A stretch of DNA of 64,000 nucleotides from Citreicoccus inhibens. Lineage in GTDB: Bacteria; Myxococcota; Myxococcia; Myxococcales; Myxococcaceae. A program made the position numbers and the translations under genes. Numbering within the stretch: the first letter of the stretch is position 1; the number at the start of each line of letters is the position of its first letter. The stretch lies in NCBI RefSeq assembly GCF_019039035.1, contig NZ_JAHNZT010000001.1:62001-126000 (forward strand), written 5' to 3'. Below, piece by piece: positions 31,708 through 40,182 of the stretch. The notes under the pieces are model-generated. The model searched no databases, was not told the DNA's origin, and saw only the letters and a list, made by a program, of their open reading frames with translations.

Positions 31708-32213
31708 ACCACCTCAAGTACTCCCCCGCGAAGGCCGCGGCCCTGCGCGAGCACCTCTTGAAGGCGCAGGTCGAGCCGGTGGTGCTCGACCACTTTCAAA
31801 GGCATCCCCACCTGCGCTCCGCCGCGCTCCTCGTCGCGCAGTATTGGAATGACGAGGCAGACGACGCGGTCCACCACCGGCTCCTCTTCTCCGAGCTCGA
31901 GACGCCCGACACGGACGCCGCGTTTCGGGACCAAGAGAACGATGGCGTCAACTTCGCCACGCCTCCGGGCGAGGAGCGCTGGGAGGCCGAGGCGCAGCGG
32001 TATGTCTTCAGCTGGCCCGACAACCGCGAGGCCATCCCGCTCTTCGCCGCGTTCACCCGCGAAGACTGCCACCAGGACATGACGCCCCTTGAGTCGTTCA
32101 CGCCCTACGCCATCTTCCGGCGGACGGGCACGGGGCTCGCCATCGAGGTCGTGGGGCAGATGCTCCGCCCGTGGCTCGATGGCGTCCGGCCAAGCTGGGA
32201 GCAAGACGTCTGA
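31704..32213 (+). CDS. uncharacterised partner of the TIM-barrel protein
   Basis: 169 residues from ATG 31704, overlapping the previous stop as ATGA. I do not recognise the family. It is acidic and soluble, starting MNHLKYSPAKAAALREHL, with AALLVAQYWNDEADDAVHHRLLFSELETPD and YVFSWPDNREAIPLFAAFTREDCHQDM, and Trp/Phe-rich throughout. There is no signal peptide or metal cluster. Tight coupling suggests a complex or sequential reaction with the barrel protein. Confidence 0.65.
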   Translation: MNHLKYSPAKAAALREHLLKAQVEPVVLDHFQRHPHLRSAALLVAQYWNDEADDAVHHRLLFSELETPDTDAAFRDQENDGVNFATPPGEERWEAEAQRYVFSWPDNREAIPLFAAFTREDCHQDMTPLESFTPYAIFRRTGTGLAIEVVGQMLRPWLDGVRPSWEQDV

Positions 32214-32243
32214 GCCCAGCTTCGCCGCGTCCCCGAGGGGCGA

Positions 32244-34055
32244 CTACTTCACGCCCACCGCGTTCCAGCTCTCCAGCACCTTCTTCGCCTCCGGGGAGTC
32301 CTTGCCGTAGAGGTCCTGGGCCGCCTTGAAGGTGGCCTCCTTCGCCTGGGCGAAGTTGGTGTTCGGCGTCATGTAGAACGTCAGCGCGCGAGAGAAGACC
32401 TTCAGGCTCTTCTCGATGCCGATGCCGTCCTTCACCTCGACGCCGGAGGTGCGGTTCTTCCCGCCCTCGGACAGCAGATAGAAGGCGTTGTTCGCGATGC
32501 CCGAGTTGAGGTGCACGCCGCCGTTGTCCTGCATGCCGGTGTAGAGCTTGGAGTAGTTGTCGCGGGACTGGCCGTCCTTCGTGGGGTCGCTCAGGTCACG
32601 CAGGCCGTCGGTGGGGTCGCCGTTGTTCGGCGTGAAGGTGTCCTCGCCCACCGTCCAATCGAACTTCACCGCGCTGTTCGTCTTGCTCTCGTGCCACTCC
32701 ACGCCCGTGCCGAGGATGTCGCTCATCGCCTCGTTGAGCGCGCCAGACTCGCCCCGGTACTTGAGGCCGGCGGTGCGCTCGGTGAGGCCGTGGGTGATTT
32801 CGTGGCCCGCGATGTCCAGCGTAGTGAGCGACCCGAACGTCTGGCCGTCGCCATCGCCGTAGTTCATCTTCTCGCCGTCCCAGTAGGCGTTGTTGAACTT
32901 GTCGCCCACGTGCACGTCAGAGATGAGCTTCTCGCCCTTGCCGTCGATGGAGTCGCGGCCGAGCACGTCCTTGTAGAAGTCATACGTGGCCTGCGCTCCG
33001 TACTGCGCATCCACCGCGTCCTTGTTGCGAGCGGGATCCGTCTTCTCGCCCCAGACGTCGTTGTTGTCGGTGATGGGCGCGTTCTTCGTCGAGGTGGACT
33101 CCGGGTCTCGGTTGAGCGCGTCGCGCGTCACCACGCCCTGGCCACGCGACTTGTCCTCCAGGCTGTACGTGCCATCCGCGTTCTTCGTGCTGCCGATCCG
33201 CACCTTGCCGCTGTACTGCGTGGTGTCGTCGGCCTTGCCCGTCGTCGTGGGCTGCGACGGGGTCGTCGGGGTCGTCGGGGTCGTGGTGGGCTTGCCCTTC
33301 TTGCCGCGCACGCCCTCGAAGCCGCCGAGCTGGTTGAACTGCTCCAGCACCTTCCCGGTGTTGGCGTCGACCAGGTAGTTCATCTTGCGCGGGTCCTTGC
33401 CCTGGCCCACGTCCGTCGTGTTGCTCAGCTCCACGTGGTACGCGACGTGGTACGCGCCGTCGTTCGCCTTGAAGAGGACGCGCTCGGTGGTCGGCGCGCG
33501 GTCCGTCTTGCCCGCGAAGTCCCGCTGTGCGACGGCCAGCGCCTGCTCGGCGGACAGCTTCGTCTTGGACGAGCCCAGCCCGGGCGGGATGGCGGAGAGG
33601 TCTCCGGTGACGCTCTCCACGCGGCCATCGTTGGCCAGGTGCCCGATGACCTGCTCACCGAAGACAGGCGTGCCCTCGCTGACGCGGTCCATCCGCACGT
33701 GCGTCATGCCCAGCGTGTCCTGCTCCACCGTGCGCGGCGAGAAGTCCGCCCCGCTGAGGACGGGCGTGGGGACGATGCCCCGGCCCGCGGACTGCGCGCT
33801 CTGCGTCTGGAGGAAGTCCACCGTCGTCTGGATGGCCGCCTTGCCCTGCGCGCTGTCGAGCGCGATGGGGCCCGGCTTCGGGGGCGCGGCGAGCGTGTTC
33901 TTCAGCGCCACCGGGGCCGGGCGCGCCTGGGGCGCGAAGCTGGACGCCTGGGTGAATCCCACGCCCTTGGACGACCCCTGCCCCGAGGCGCTCGCGGGCT
34001 TCGTGTCGGGGGAGCGGGAGACGGTGGGCTTCGGAAGGTCGTTGCGAACTTTCAT
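32244..34055 (-). CDS. M4-family (thermolysin-like) metalloprotease
   Basis: 603 residues. FTP/PepSY-type propeptide about 65-240 (TVDFLQTQ, GEQVIGHLANDGRVESVTGDL, YLVDANTGKVLEQF). The catalytic domain has GHEITHGL (zinc site, about residue 415) and NEAMSDILGTGVEW, the third ligand, followed by the C-terminal helical lobe with GVHLNSGIANNAFYLLSEGG. A Pro/Thr-rich linker (TTTPTTPTTPSQP) lies between pro- and mature regions. The N-terminus (MKVRNDLPKPTVSRSPDTK) is polar with no Sec signal, unlike classic thermolysins, so export must use another route or the protein stays inside. The stop is 31 bases from the convergent gene. Confidence 0.93.
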   Translation of the reverse strand: MKVRNDLPKPTVSRSPDTKPASASGQGSSKGVGFTQASSFAPQARPAPVALKNTLAAPPKPGPIALDSAQGKAAIQTTVDFLQTQSAQSAGRGIVPTPVLSGADFSPRTVEQDTLGMTHVRMDRVSEGTPVFGEQVIGHLANDGRVESVTGDLSAIPPGLGSSKTKLSAEQALAVAQRDFAGKTDRAPTTERVLFKANDGAYHVAYHVELSNTTDVGQGKDPRKMNYLVDANTGKVLEQFNQLGGFEGVRGKKGKPTTTPTTPTTPSQPTTTGKADDTTQYSGKVRIGSTKNADGTYSLEDKSRGQGVVTRDALNRDPESTSTKNAPITDNNDVWGEKTDPARNKDAVDAQYGAQATYDFYKDVLGRDSIDGKGEKLISDVHVGDKFNNAYWDGEKMNYGDGDGQTFGSLTTLDIAGHEITHGLTERTAGLKYRGESGALNEAMSDILGTGVEWHESKTNSAVKFDWTVGEDTFTPNNGDPTDGLRDLSDPTKDGQSRDNYSKLYTGMQDNGGVHLNSGIANNAFYLLSEGGKNRTSGVEVKDGIGIEKSLKVFSRALTFYMTPNTNFAQAKEATFKAAQDLYGKDSPEAKKVLESWNAVGVK

Positions 34056-34309
34056 GGCGGCGCACCCAAAGTGGGGAGAGGTACTCCTATTCTCGAAATA
34101 TCCGACAAACAGTTGTGTCCCGCTGATTTAGAAATCGAGATGAGGCCCGGAGACAGGGCAAGCCCTTGGAAACATTTGCCCAGGAGGGCACAGCGGCCCG
34201 CACCCGGGGGTGGGGCGACGGAGCGGGCGGCTGGGTGGAGCGCCTTGCCGGGTTGGGGCGTGGGGGCAACCGTTCGCGAGGACAGGCAGGTCTCGGAGGG
34301 GGGGCACCC

Positions 34310-34912
34310 ATGAGCGGCGTGAGGGATTCGGCGACGGCGTTGATGAACGAGCGGGAGATGCGGCTGGTGCTCGCCAGCGCTCCACGCAATCTGGCGGCAC
34401 TGACGCAGCGGGAACTCAAATCCCTGGTGAAGCGGGCGCGGGGACTGAAGGACCGCTATGCGCTGCGGGCGCGGCGATTGATGGGGGAGGCGCGCGGCAA
34501 GCGTCCCGCCACACGCGGCCGCAGGGCCCAGGGCAATGCGAACACCCGGCGCAAGGCGGTGCTGTTCCAACAAGCCCTGGGACGATTCGAGGCAAGGCTC
34601 GCGCTCCTGGAGCGCGCGGCACCGAGCACGAAGCCCGCGGCGCGGGTCCGCAAGAGCGCGACTGGCAAGCGAGCCGCGACCGCGCGCAAGCAGGCTCCAG
34701 CGCGCAAGGCCACGGCGACCCGGCGGGCCTCGGTGGCCAAGACCTCACGGGTCCGCGGCGCCAAGAAGGCCGCCGCTCCGGCAGGCTACGTGCGGCGACA
34801 GAAGTCTCGGGGTGGCGCGCAGAAGCAGCGGCGCTTCAGCTCGGTCAACACGGTGGCGCACCGCACCGCGCAGGGGCGACGACAGCAGGCCCGGCGCGAC
34901 TCACGGCGGTAG
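34310..34912 (+). CDS. Lys/Arg-rich histone-like protein
   Basis: 200 residues from ATG 34310 (MSGVRDSATALMNEREMRLVL), behind a long GGAGGGG purine run. Residues 1-110 are helical, with ALTQRELKSLVKRARGLKDRYALRARR. The C-terminal 90 residues are almost all K, R, A, T and P (RKSATGKRAATARKQAPARK, SRVRGAKKAAAPAGYVRRQK), resembling bacterial H1-like histone tails (Hc1/AlgP/KdgR-like repeats). Binding to DNA or RNA is inferred from composition. The low-complexity tail may overstate similarity to eukaryotic H1. Confidence 0.65.
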   Translation: MSGVRDSATALMNEREMRLVLASAPRNLAALTQRELKSLVKRARGLKDRYALRARRLMGEARGKRPATRGRRAQGNANTRRKAVLFQQALGRFEARLALLERAAPSTKPAARVRKSATGKRAATARKQAPARKATATRRASVAKTSRVRGAKKAAAPAGYVRRQKSRGGAQKQRRFSSVNTVAHRTAQGRRQQARRDSRR

Positions 34913-34995
34913 CGGAGTCTCGCGCCTCCCCACCGTGGCGCCGCGCCCCCTTCGCTGGCGCGGCGCCATGACGGGTTGCAGCCGGGTCACCGCGC

Positions 34996-35403
34996 TCAGG
35001 GCACCTCGGGCAGCGAGTACTCGAAGTCGTAGAAGTGCTTGCCGCCGCTCTCGATGATGATCTTCACCGAGCCCGAGAGCCCGCGCAGTTCCCCCGTGCC
35101 CGAGTCCGGCACCACCGTGATGATGAGCGACGTCTCGCCACGCACCGCCGTCCCGGAGTGCTGGAGACAGAATGTGCCGGTGCGGCCCTTCAGCGTTCCC
35201 GTCACGCACTCCATCGCCACATAGCCCGCCGAGCCCTCCACGGCGGAGCGCACCGCGAGCATCTGTCCCACGCTCGTCGCGTCCAGCTCACCGTGGAAGC
35301 GCTTGTCGAGCCACAGCCGTCCCACGGGCGAGTCGCTGGCCTGCGCCTCGGGGGGCATCGGGGTCAGCTTGACGTCAAAAGGGCCGGTGGCTCGCTGCAT
35401 CAT
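34996..35403 (-). CDS. DUF3224-family protein
   Basis: 135 residues from the ATG at 35403 (MMQRATGPFDVKLTPMP), behind GAGGAAGGA. The protein is a beta-barrel-like DUF3224: FDVKLTP at the start, LDKRFHGELDATSVGQMLA, AMECVTGTLKGRTGTFCLQHSG and the end GSVKIIIESGGKHFYDFEYSLP. These are stand-alone cytoplasmic proteins of unknown activity, with a lipocalin/dirigent-like shape. It is divergent from the AraC-type gene and probably regulated by it. Confidence 0.88.
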   Translation of the reverse strand: MMQRATGPFDVKLTPMPPEAQASDSPVGRLWLDKRFHGELDATSVGQMLAVRSAVEGSAGYVAMECVTGTLKGRTGTFCLQHSGTAVRGETSLIITVVPDSGTGELRGLSGSVKIIIESGGKHFYDFEYSLPEVP

Positions 35404-35533
35404 CGTGAAGTCCTTCCTCGCGGAGAAAGTCGCCGCCCACACCGTACGCGGGCTGGAAATCGTGGGCCGGGACATAGGTGAGCGTCCTCGACCTGGATTG
35501 CAAAAACACGACACCTCCCTACCATGCGGCGCA

Positions 35534-36394
35534 GTGAGTCGTTCCCGCCTCGACGCCCCGCGCGGCGTCCTCCAGCGCCGTGCGCCCGCGAACCGTATCT
35601 CCCACGAGCGCTTCCACCCCGCGCCCGCGCTGGCGCCCTTCATCGAGCACTTCTGGAGCGTCCGGTGGGACCTTCGGGGCCTGCCCGCCATCCAGGCCGA
35701 GACGCTGCCGCACCCGTGCATCCATTGGATTTTCGAGCGAGGTCGCGGCCAGCTCACCGGCGTGCAGACGCGGCGCTTCCGCCGACGGCTGAGCGGGCAG
35801 GATCGCGTCTTCGGCATCAAGTTCCGCCCCGCCGCGTTCCAGCCGTTCCTGGGGGCTCCGCTGTCGCGCCTGACCGATCGCACCGTCAGCGCGAGGCCCG
35901 TGTTCGGACCGGCCGGAGAGGCACTGCGCGACGCCATCCTCGCGGAGTCCGAGGTCCTTCGATGCGTGGCGCTGGCGGAGGAGTTCCTCCTCGCGCGCAT
36001 CCCCGACCTGCCCGCGGAGATCCTCCTGCTGCGCGACCTGGTGGAGCGGCTGGCGAGAGACCCGGACATCACGCGCATGGAGCAGGTCGCCGCGCTCGCG
36101 GGCCTGCCGGTGCGCCAGCTCCAGCGACGGTTCAAGGCAGCGGTGGGTGTGAGCCCCAAGTGGGTCCTGCAACGCTACCGCCTCCATGAAGCCGCCCTGC
36201 GACTCGAGGCCGAGGACGCTCCGGACATGGCGAGCCTCGCGTTGCACCTGGGTTACTTCGACCAATCGCACTTCATCCGAGACTTCAAGTCCGTCGTGGG
36301 ACAGTCGCCCGGCGAGTACGCCGCCGAGGCTCGCGCCATCCGCCGGGACACGAACGCTCGGACTGCCCCTCAGAAGCGAAGCAGTCCCAGGTGA
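35534..36394 (+). CDS. AraC-family transcriptional regulator
   Basis: 286 residues from GTG 35534 (VSRSRLDAPRG); an ATG at 35524 is in another frame, and a frame open to 35303 overlaps the DUF3224 gene. N-terminal part: HPAPALAPFIEHFWSVRWDL, then PCIHWIFERGRG and FGIKFRPAAFQPFL. This is the DUF6597-type cupin-like segment of XylS-like activators. The C-terminal double helix-turn-helix has TRMEQVAALAGLPVRQLQRRFKAAVGVSPKW and DMASLALHLGYFDQSHFIRDFKSVVGQSPGEY. It is divergent from the DUF3224 gene, its probable target. Confidence 0.9.
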   Translation: MSRSRLDAPRGVLQRRAPANRISHERFHPAPALAPFIEHFWSVRWDLRGLPAIQAETLPHPCIHWIFERGRGQLTGVQTRRFRRRLSGQDRVFGIKFRPAAFQPFLGAPLSRLTDRTVSARPVFGPAGEALRDAILAESEVLRCVALAEEFLLARIPDLPAEILLLRDLVERLARDPDITRMEQVAALAGLPVRQLQRRFKAAVGVSPKWVLQRYRLHEAALRLEAEDAPDMASLALHLGYFDQSHFIRDFKSVVGQSPGEYAAEARAIRRDTNARTAPQKRSSPR

Positions 36395-36465
36395 GGCATG
36401 GCAGGCGACTTTCCCGCGCCTCTCGCGGCGCTCCCTCCGGCCTGGGTGACGAGAGCGCCGCAGCC

Positions 36466-36488
36466 CCTCCTGCGCTCAGCGCAGGAGG
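36466..36488. terminator. perfect hairpin over the stop codon of the PD40 gene
   Basis: CCTCCTGCGC (36466-36475), loop TCA, GCGCAGGAGG (36479-36488), a ten-base-pair perfect stem. The three-base loop is exactly the complement of the stop codon of the gene ending at 36476. It lies 71 bases after the convergent AraC gene and can serve both strands. There is no T-run. Confidence 0.5.
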
Positions 36489-37438
36489 CAGCGCGTGTCG
36501 AGGCTGTAGAAGTCCGAGGGCGTGAACGGGTTCCACGTCTGCCGCACGAAGTAGAGGCGACGCAGGTCGCGGCTCAGCGTCGGGTGGAACTCGTCCTTCT
36601 CCGTGTTCACCGCCGGCCCCATGTTCAGCGCCCGCGTCCACGTGCCCGCGAGGTTGAAGCTCACGTAGAGGTCACCCAGGCCATACCCACCCGGCCGATT
36701 CAGCGACGCGAAGATGAGCAGCTTCCCGTCCGGAGAGACCCACGGGTTGTACTCCCAGAAGTCCGGGCTGTTCACCCCCATGCCCAGGTTCTCCGGCGCG
36801 GCGTACCCAGTGCCCTGGCGGCGCGCGCGGTAGATGTCGAAGTCCGTCTCGAAGGTGCCGCTCGCGAAGTACACCGTCCCGTCCGCGGTCACGCTCGGGA
36901 AGAGCTCGTGCCGAGGCGAGTTCACGGTGTTGCCCAGGTGCTGAGGCGCGCCCCACCCCTTGCCGGAGCGGTGCACCACCCAGAGGTCGAAGTCCTCGCG
37001 CTCCACGCCGTCCACCGGCCGCATGGAGGAGAAATAGAGCGACTGCCCATCCGGCGAGAGGAAGGGATCCGAGTCGTGGAAGGTGCCCGAGAAGGACACG
37101 ACCTCGCCCGGACCGAAGTGCCCATTCACCTTGTGCGTGACGTAGATGGTCCCATAGGGCGCCTCCGCCGTGTCCACGTGGTAGTAGGCCGTCTGGCCGT
37201 CCGCGGAGAGCGACAGCCGATACTCGGAGCGCTCCGGCAAGGAGATCTCCCCTGGCGCGAAAAGCGAACCACCCGGCTCGCATGCTCCGCGCGACAGCGC
37301 CTCCACGCCCTCGCCGGACGCCCAGGCCTCGTCCCATGGCCCCTGCGCCCAGGCGGCCCCCGACACGCTCATCAACACCCCGGCCAGCAGGGCACCCACG
37401 GACGACCCCTTCGCTCCCATTCCACGAATCACGTTCAT
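36476..37438 (-). CDS. secreted PD40/TolB-like beta-propeller protein
   Basis: 320 residues from ATG 37438, behind AAAGGAG. Signal peptide (SSVGALLAGVLMSVSGAAWAQ). PD40 propeller repeats follow: EYRLSLSADGQTAYYHVD, DSDPFLSPDGQSLYFSSMRP, RHELFPSVTADGTVYFASG, YNPWVSPDGKLLIFASLN, DEFHPTLSRDLRRLYFVR. No OmpA or peptidase domain is attached, so it is a stand-alone exported propeller of unknown ligand. It lies downstream of the LytTR/LytS pair on the same strand, 114 bases away, so it could be a target of that system. Confidence 0.85.
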   Translation of the reverse strand: MNVIRGMGAKGSSVGALLAGVLMSVSGAAWAQGPWDEAWASGEGVEALSRGACEPGGSLFAPGEISLPERSEYRLSLSADGQTAYYHVDTAEAPYGTIYVTHKVNGHFGPGEVVSFSGTFHDSDPFLSPDGQSLYFSSMRPVDGVEREDFDLWVVHRSGKGWGAPQHLGNTVNSPRHELFPSVTADGTVYFASGTFETDFDIYRARRQGTGYAAPENLGMGVNSPDFWEYNPWVSPDGKLLIFASLNRPGGYGLGDLYVSFNLAGTWTRALNMGPAVNTEKDEFHPTLSRDLRRLYFVRQTWNPFTPSDFYSLDTRCLLR

Positions 37439-37552
37439 GCGCGGCTCCTTTGCCGCGACCAAGGTCGCTCGAACGCGCGAGCAGCCCCATGAGGATGTGA
37501 TGAGCCGTGGAGGGTCCGGGATGGACGGTGGACCGGACGGGATGACGTTGCG

Positions 37553-38338
37553 TCAGGGCGCCAGGTCGAGCGCCCGCTGCAGGCGCGCACGGTAGCTGCG
37601 CCCCGAGGTGAGCTTCGTTCCATCCCGCAGGACGAACACGAACTCCCCGGGCGGCAGCGGCTCCACTTCTTCAATCCGGTCGAGCTGGACGATGAACGAG
37701 CGATGCGCGCGCACGAAGCGCTTCGGGTCCAGCTTCGACTCCAACGCGTTGAGCGTCTCCCGTGCGAGGTAGGACTCCTTCCCCACATGCAGCGAGACGT
37801 AGTTCCCCTCGGAGGACAGGTAGTCGATGTCCTCGACCCGGACGAAGCGCAACCGCCACCCTACCCTCGCCACCAGTCGGCTCACGTACCGCTCGGCGGG
37901 CGGCGCCATCCGTTGGGACAACGACTCCAGGCGCGCGAGCAGCTCCGCGTCCGGCTGGGTGGCGCGGGCTCGCAGTCGCTCTCGCGCCCGAGCGAGGCTC
38001 TGCTGGAAGCGCTCCCGGTCGAACGGCTTGAGCAGATAGTCGAGCGCGTTGGCCTCGAAGGCCTGGACCGCGAAGTCCCGATGCGCCGTCACGAAAATGA
38101 TTTCAGGGAGCCGCTCCGGCGCGACCGCTCGAATGACTCCGAAGCCATCCGGCTCGGGCATCTGCACGTCCAGGAAGACGAGGTCCGGTCGCTCATCCTC
38201 CAGTGCCGTGATGGCCTCGTGGCCGTCACGGCACTCCGCGACGACCTGCATGTCCGAGGTCTCCGCCAGGAGGTCCCGCAGGCGCTCCCTCGCGAGGGGC
38301 TCGTCGTCCACCACGACCACGCGAATCGGCGTGCTCAC
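37553..38338 (-). CDS. LytTR-type response regulator
   Basis: 261 residues from GTG 38338, overlapping the kinase stop as GTGA. Receiver domain about 1-120: VVVVDDEPLARERLRDLL, phospho-acceptor Asp in DLVFLDVQMPEPDGF (about residue 57), and KPFDRERF (Lys 107 region). LytTR DNA-binding domain about 160-261: RLRFVRVEDIDYLSSEGNYVSLHVG, KLDPKRFVRAHRSFIVQLDRIEEV and LTSGRSYRARLQRAL. It partners with the sensor just upstream and binds direct repeats upstream of its targets. No target site is assigned here. Confidence 0.93.
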   Translation of the reverse strand: MSTPIRVVVVDDEPLARERLRDLLAETSDMQVVAECRDGHEAITALEDERPDLVFLDVQMPEPDGFGVIRAVAPERLPEIIFVTAHRDFAVQAFEANALDYLLKPFDRERFQQSLARARERLRARATQPDAELLARLESLSQRMAPPAERYVSRLVARVGWRLRFVRVEDIDYLSSEGNYVSLHVGKESYLARETLNALESKLDPKRFVRAHRSFIVQLDRIEEVEPLPPGEFVFVLRDGTKLTSGRSYRARLQRALDLAP

Positions 38339-39384
38339 GCGGAGGTCTCCGCGCGGAACGGCAACGCGAGCAGAACCTCGGTGCCACCCCCTTCGGCGTC
38401 TCGCAGCTCCAGCCGGTGGTCTCGGCCGTACAACTGCGTGAGCCGCTCGCGGGTGAGCCACAGGCCCTTGCCACCACCAGACCGGGTGAGCGCTTCGGGC
38501 GGCGACTTGAGCCCCAGGCCGTCATCGCGCACTTCGAGGCGCAGCTCGGAGCCTTCACGGCGAGCAACCAGCGTCACCGTCCCCGGCTCGGAGCCCGGCG
38601 CGATGCCGTGCTGAATGGCGTTCTCCACGAGCGGTTGCAGCAGGAAGTGAGGCACATGCGCGCCCAGTGTGTCCGGGTCGATGTCCCGATGCACCGTGAG
38701 CCGATCCGCGAAGCGCACGCCTTGGATGTCCAGGTAGAGCTGGAGCGAGCGCAGCTCCTCGCGCAGCGGAACCTCCTCACGCGTCGCGGCGTCCAGCGTG
38801 CTGCGCAGCAAGTCGCTCAGCCGCGCAATCATCCGCTCACTGCCATCGGGGTTGCGATGAACCAGCGCGGAGATGGAGTGCAGCGTGTTGAACAAGAAGT
38901 GAGGGTGCAGCTGCGCCTTGAGGACATGGAGCTGCGCGCGAGCGAGCTGACCTTCTCGCAGCCGCACCTGCTCGGCGTAGTAGAGCGCGTTCGCCACGCC
39001 GAGCACCGTGAAGTAGGTGAACGGGTTGTAGAGCAGCGAGTGCTCCAGCACGTCCCAGAAGTCCGGGCGCTGGGCGTACCAGCCAATCCAAGGATCGAGC
39101 GCGTAGATGGCGGCGGCTCGCGCCACCGAGGCAAGCAACGCCCCCACCGCGTGCAGCACGAGCCGGGGGACGAGGTGCGAGCGCTCGAACGGGAAGCGCA
39201 GCCCCAACTGGATGACGACCAAGGTGAGCGGGGCCCAGAGACCGTGGGCCACGAGCGACGTGCGCAACACATCGCTCCAGGCGCCGCCGCCCACGGAGTG
39301 CGCCTCGCTCGCGGCAGCCAACCCCGACAACGTCCAATAGACGAACGAGGCCACCCACCAGCGCCAGGAGCTGCCGCGTGTCAT
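38335..39384 (-). CDS. LytS/YehU-type sensor histidine kinase
   Basis: 349 residues from ATG 39384. Four hydrophobic segments in the first 150 residues: VASFVYWTLSGLAAA, LWAPLTLVVIQLGLRF, LVLHAVGALLASVARAAAIY, YFTVLGVANALYYAEQV. Then the His_kinase domain with the phospho-acceptor in LKAQLHPHFLFNTLHSISALVH (about residue 180), and an HATPase with LLQPLVENAIQHGI (N box), EVRDDGLGLKS (G1) and GGGKGLWLTRERL (G2). The membrane sensing module is not a named type. It is translationally coupled with the LytTR regulator downstream. Confidence 0.93.
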   Translation of the reverse strand: MTRGSSWRWWVASFVYWTLSGLAAASEAHSVGGGAWSDVLRTSLVAHGLWAPLTLVVIQLGLRFPFERSHLVPRLVLHAVGALLASVARAAAIYALDPWIGWYAQRPDFWDVLEHSLLYNPFTYFTVLGVANALYYAEQVRLREGQLARAQLHVLKAQLHPHFLFNTLHSISALVHRNPDGSERMIARLSDLLRSTLDAATREEVPLREELRSLQLYLDIQGVRFADRLTVHRDIDPDTLGAHVPHFLLQPLVENAIQHGIAPGSEPGTVTLVARREGSELRLEVRDDGLGLKSPPEALTRSGGGKGLWLTRERLTQLYGRDHRLELRDAEGGGTEVLLALPFRAETSA

Positions 39385-39573
39385 GGCGGCGGAGTATACG
39401 CACGCCCCCTCGCACGCCGGGAAGCAGGCCTCGCGTTGTCCGCACCGTCGACTCGATGGAATCCTTCCAACGGATTGACACATCGCTCCAGCCCCCTGGC
39501 GCGCACTGCAATGGCGTGACATGGAGGCGGGGCGTTTCACTTCTCCCCACACAGCTCTCCTTTGGGTCCCATC

Positions 39574-40008
39574 ATGAAGCTCTCATCCGTCTTCCCTGCT
39601 CCTCCATCCAATGCCGCGAGCGTGGCGCTGCTGATGTTGCGCGTCGTCGCCGGGCTCGCGTTCGTGCTGCATGGCTCGTCCAAGATTCAGGACCCCTTCC
39701 ACTGGATGGGGCCCACGGCACCGGTGCCCGGGCTGTTCCAGGCACTGGCCGCGCTCTCCGAGTTCGGTGGCGGGCTGGCGTGGATTCTCGGCGCGCTGGT
39801 GCCGCTCGCGTCCCTTGGGCTGTTCTTCACGATGCTCGTCGCGGTGTTCACCCACGCGGTGGCGAACGGCGATCCGTTCGTGGGCCACGGCGCGAGCTAC
39901 GAGCTGGCCCTGGTGTACCTGTCCATCTCCGTGGTGATGCTGCTCATCGGCCCCGGCCGGTTCTCCGTGGACGCGTTCATCCGCGCCAGACTCAACCGTA
40001 CCCCGTAG
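39574..40008 (+). CDS. DoxX-family membrane protein
   Basis: 144 residues from ATG 39574. Four hydrophobic segments: SVALLMLRVVAGLAFVLHGSSKI, LSEFGGGLAWILGALVPLASLG, LFFTMLVAVFTHAV and LVYLSISVVMLLIGPG. R-x-x-x-G-x-x-F-x-x-H-G in TM1, the GG pair in TM2 and GPGRFSVDA in the last loop are typical of DoxX. These inner-membrane proteins are associated with thiol-redox stress. It stands alone, reading away from the LytS gene; it is followed by gene debris. Confidence 0.88.
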   Translation: MKLSSVFPAPPSNAASVALLMLRVVAGLAFVLHGSSKIQDPFHWMGPTAPVPGLFQALAALSEFGGGLAWILGALVPLASLGLFFTMLVAVFTHAVANGDPFVGHGASYELALVYLSISVVMLLIGPGRFSVDAFIRARLNRTP

Positions 40009-40182
40009 AGCCTGCGCCTCAAGCGCGCCGGCGGCCAGCACGTCCGCCAGCGCGTGGACTTCTTGGGCGTCGTCCGTTCGTCTTTGGGCAGGCGCCCGCA
40101 CATCGCCTTCAGCGAGCCAGCAGGGGCTGGGCACTGAGTCCGCGCGCTCACGCCAGAGGCCGCACAACGCCCGACGCGGCAT

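Noticed and set aside
33230-33300. Short tandem repeat as a CRISPR or satellite
   Set aside because: The repeated GTCGGGGTC bases encode the Pro/Thr linker of the M4 protease; there are no spacers and no cas genes.
34310-34912. Eukaryote-like histone H1 by transfer
   Set aside because: Similarity is confined to the low-complexity Lys/Arg/Ala tail, which arises readily in high-GC bacteria.
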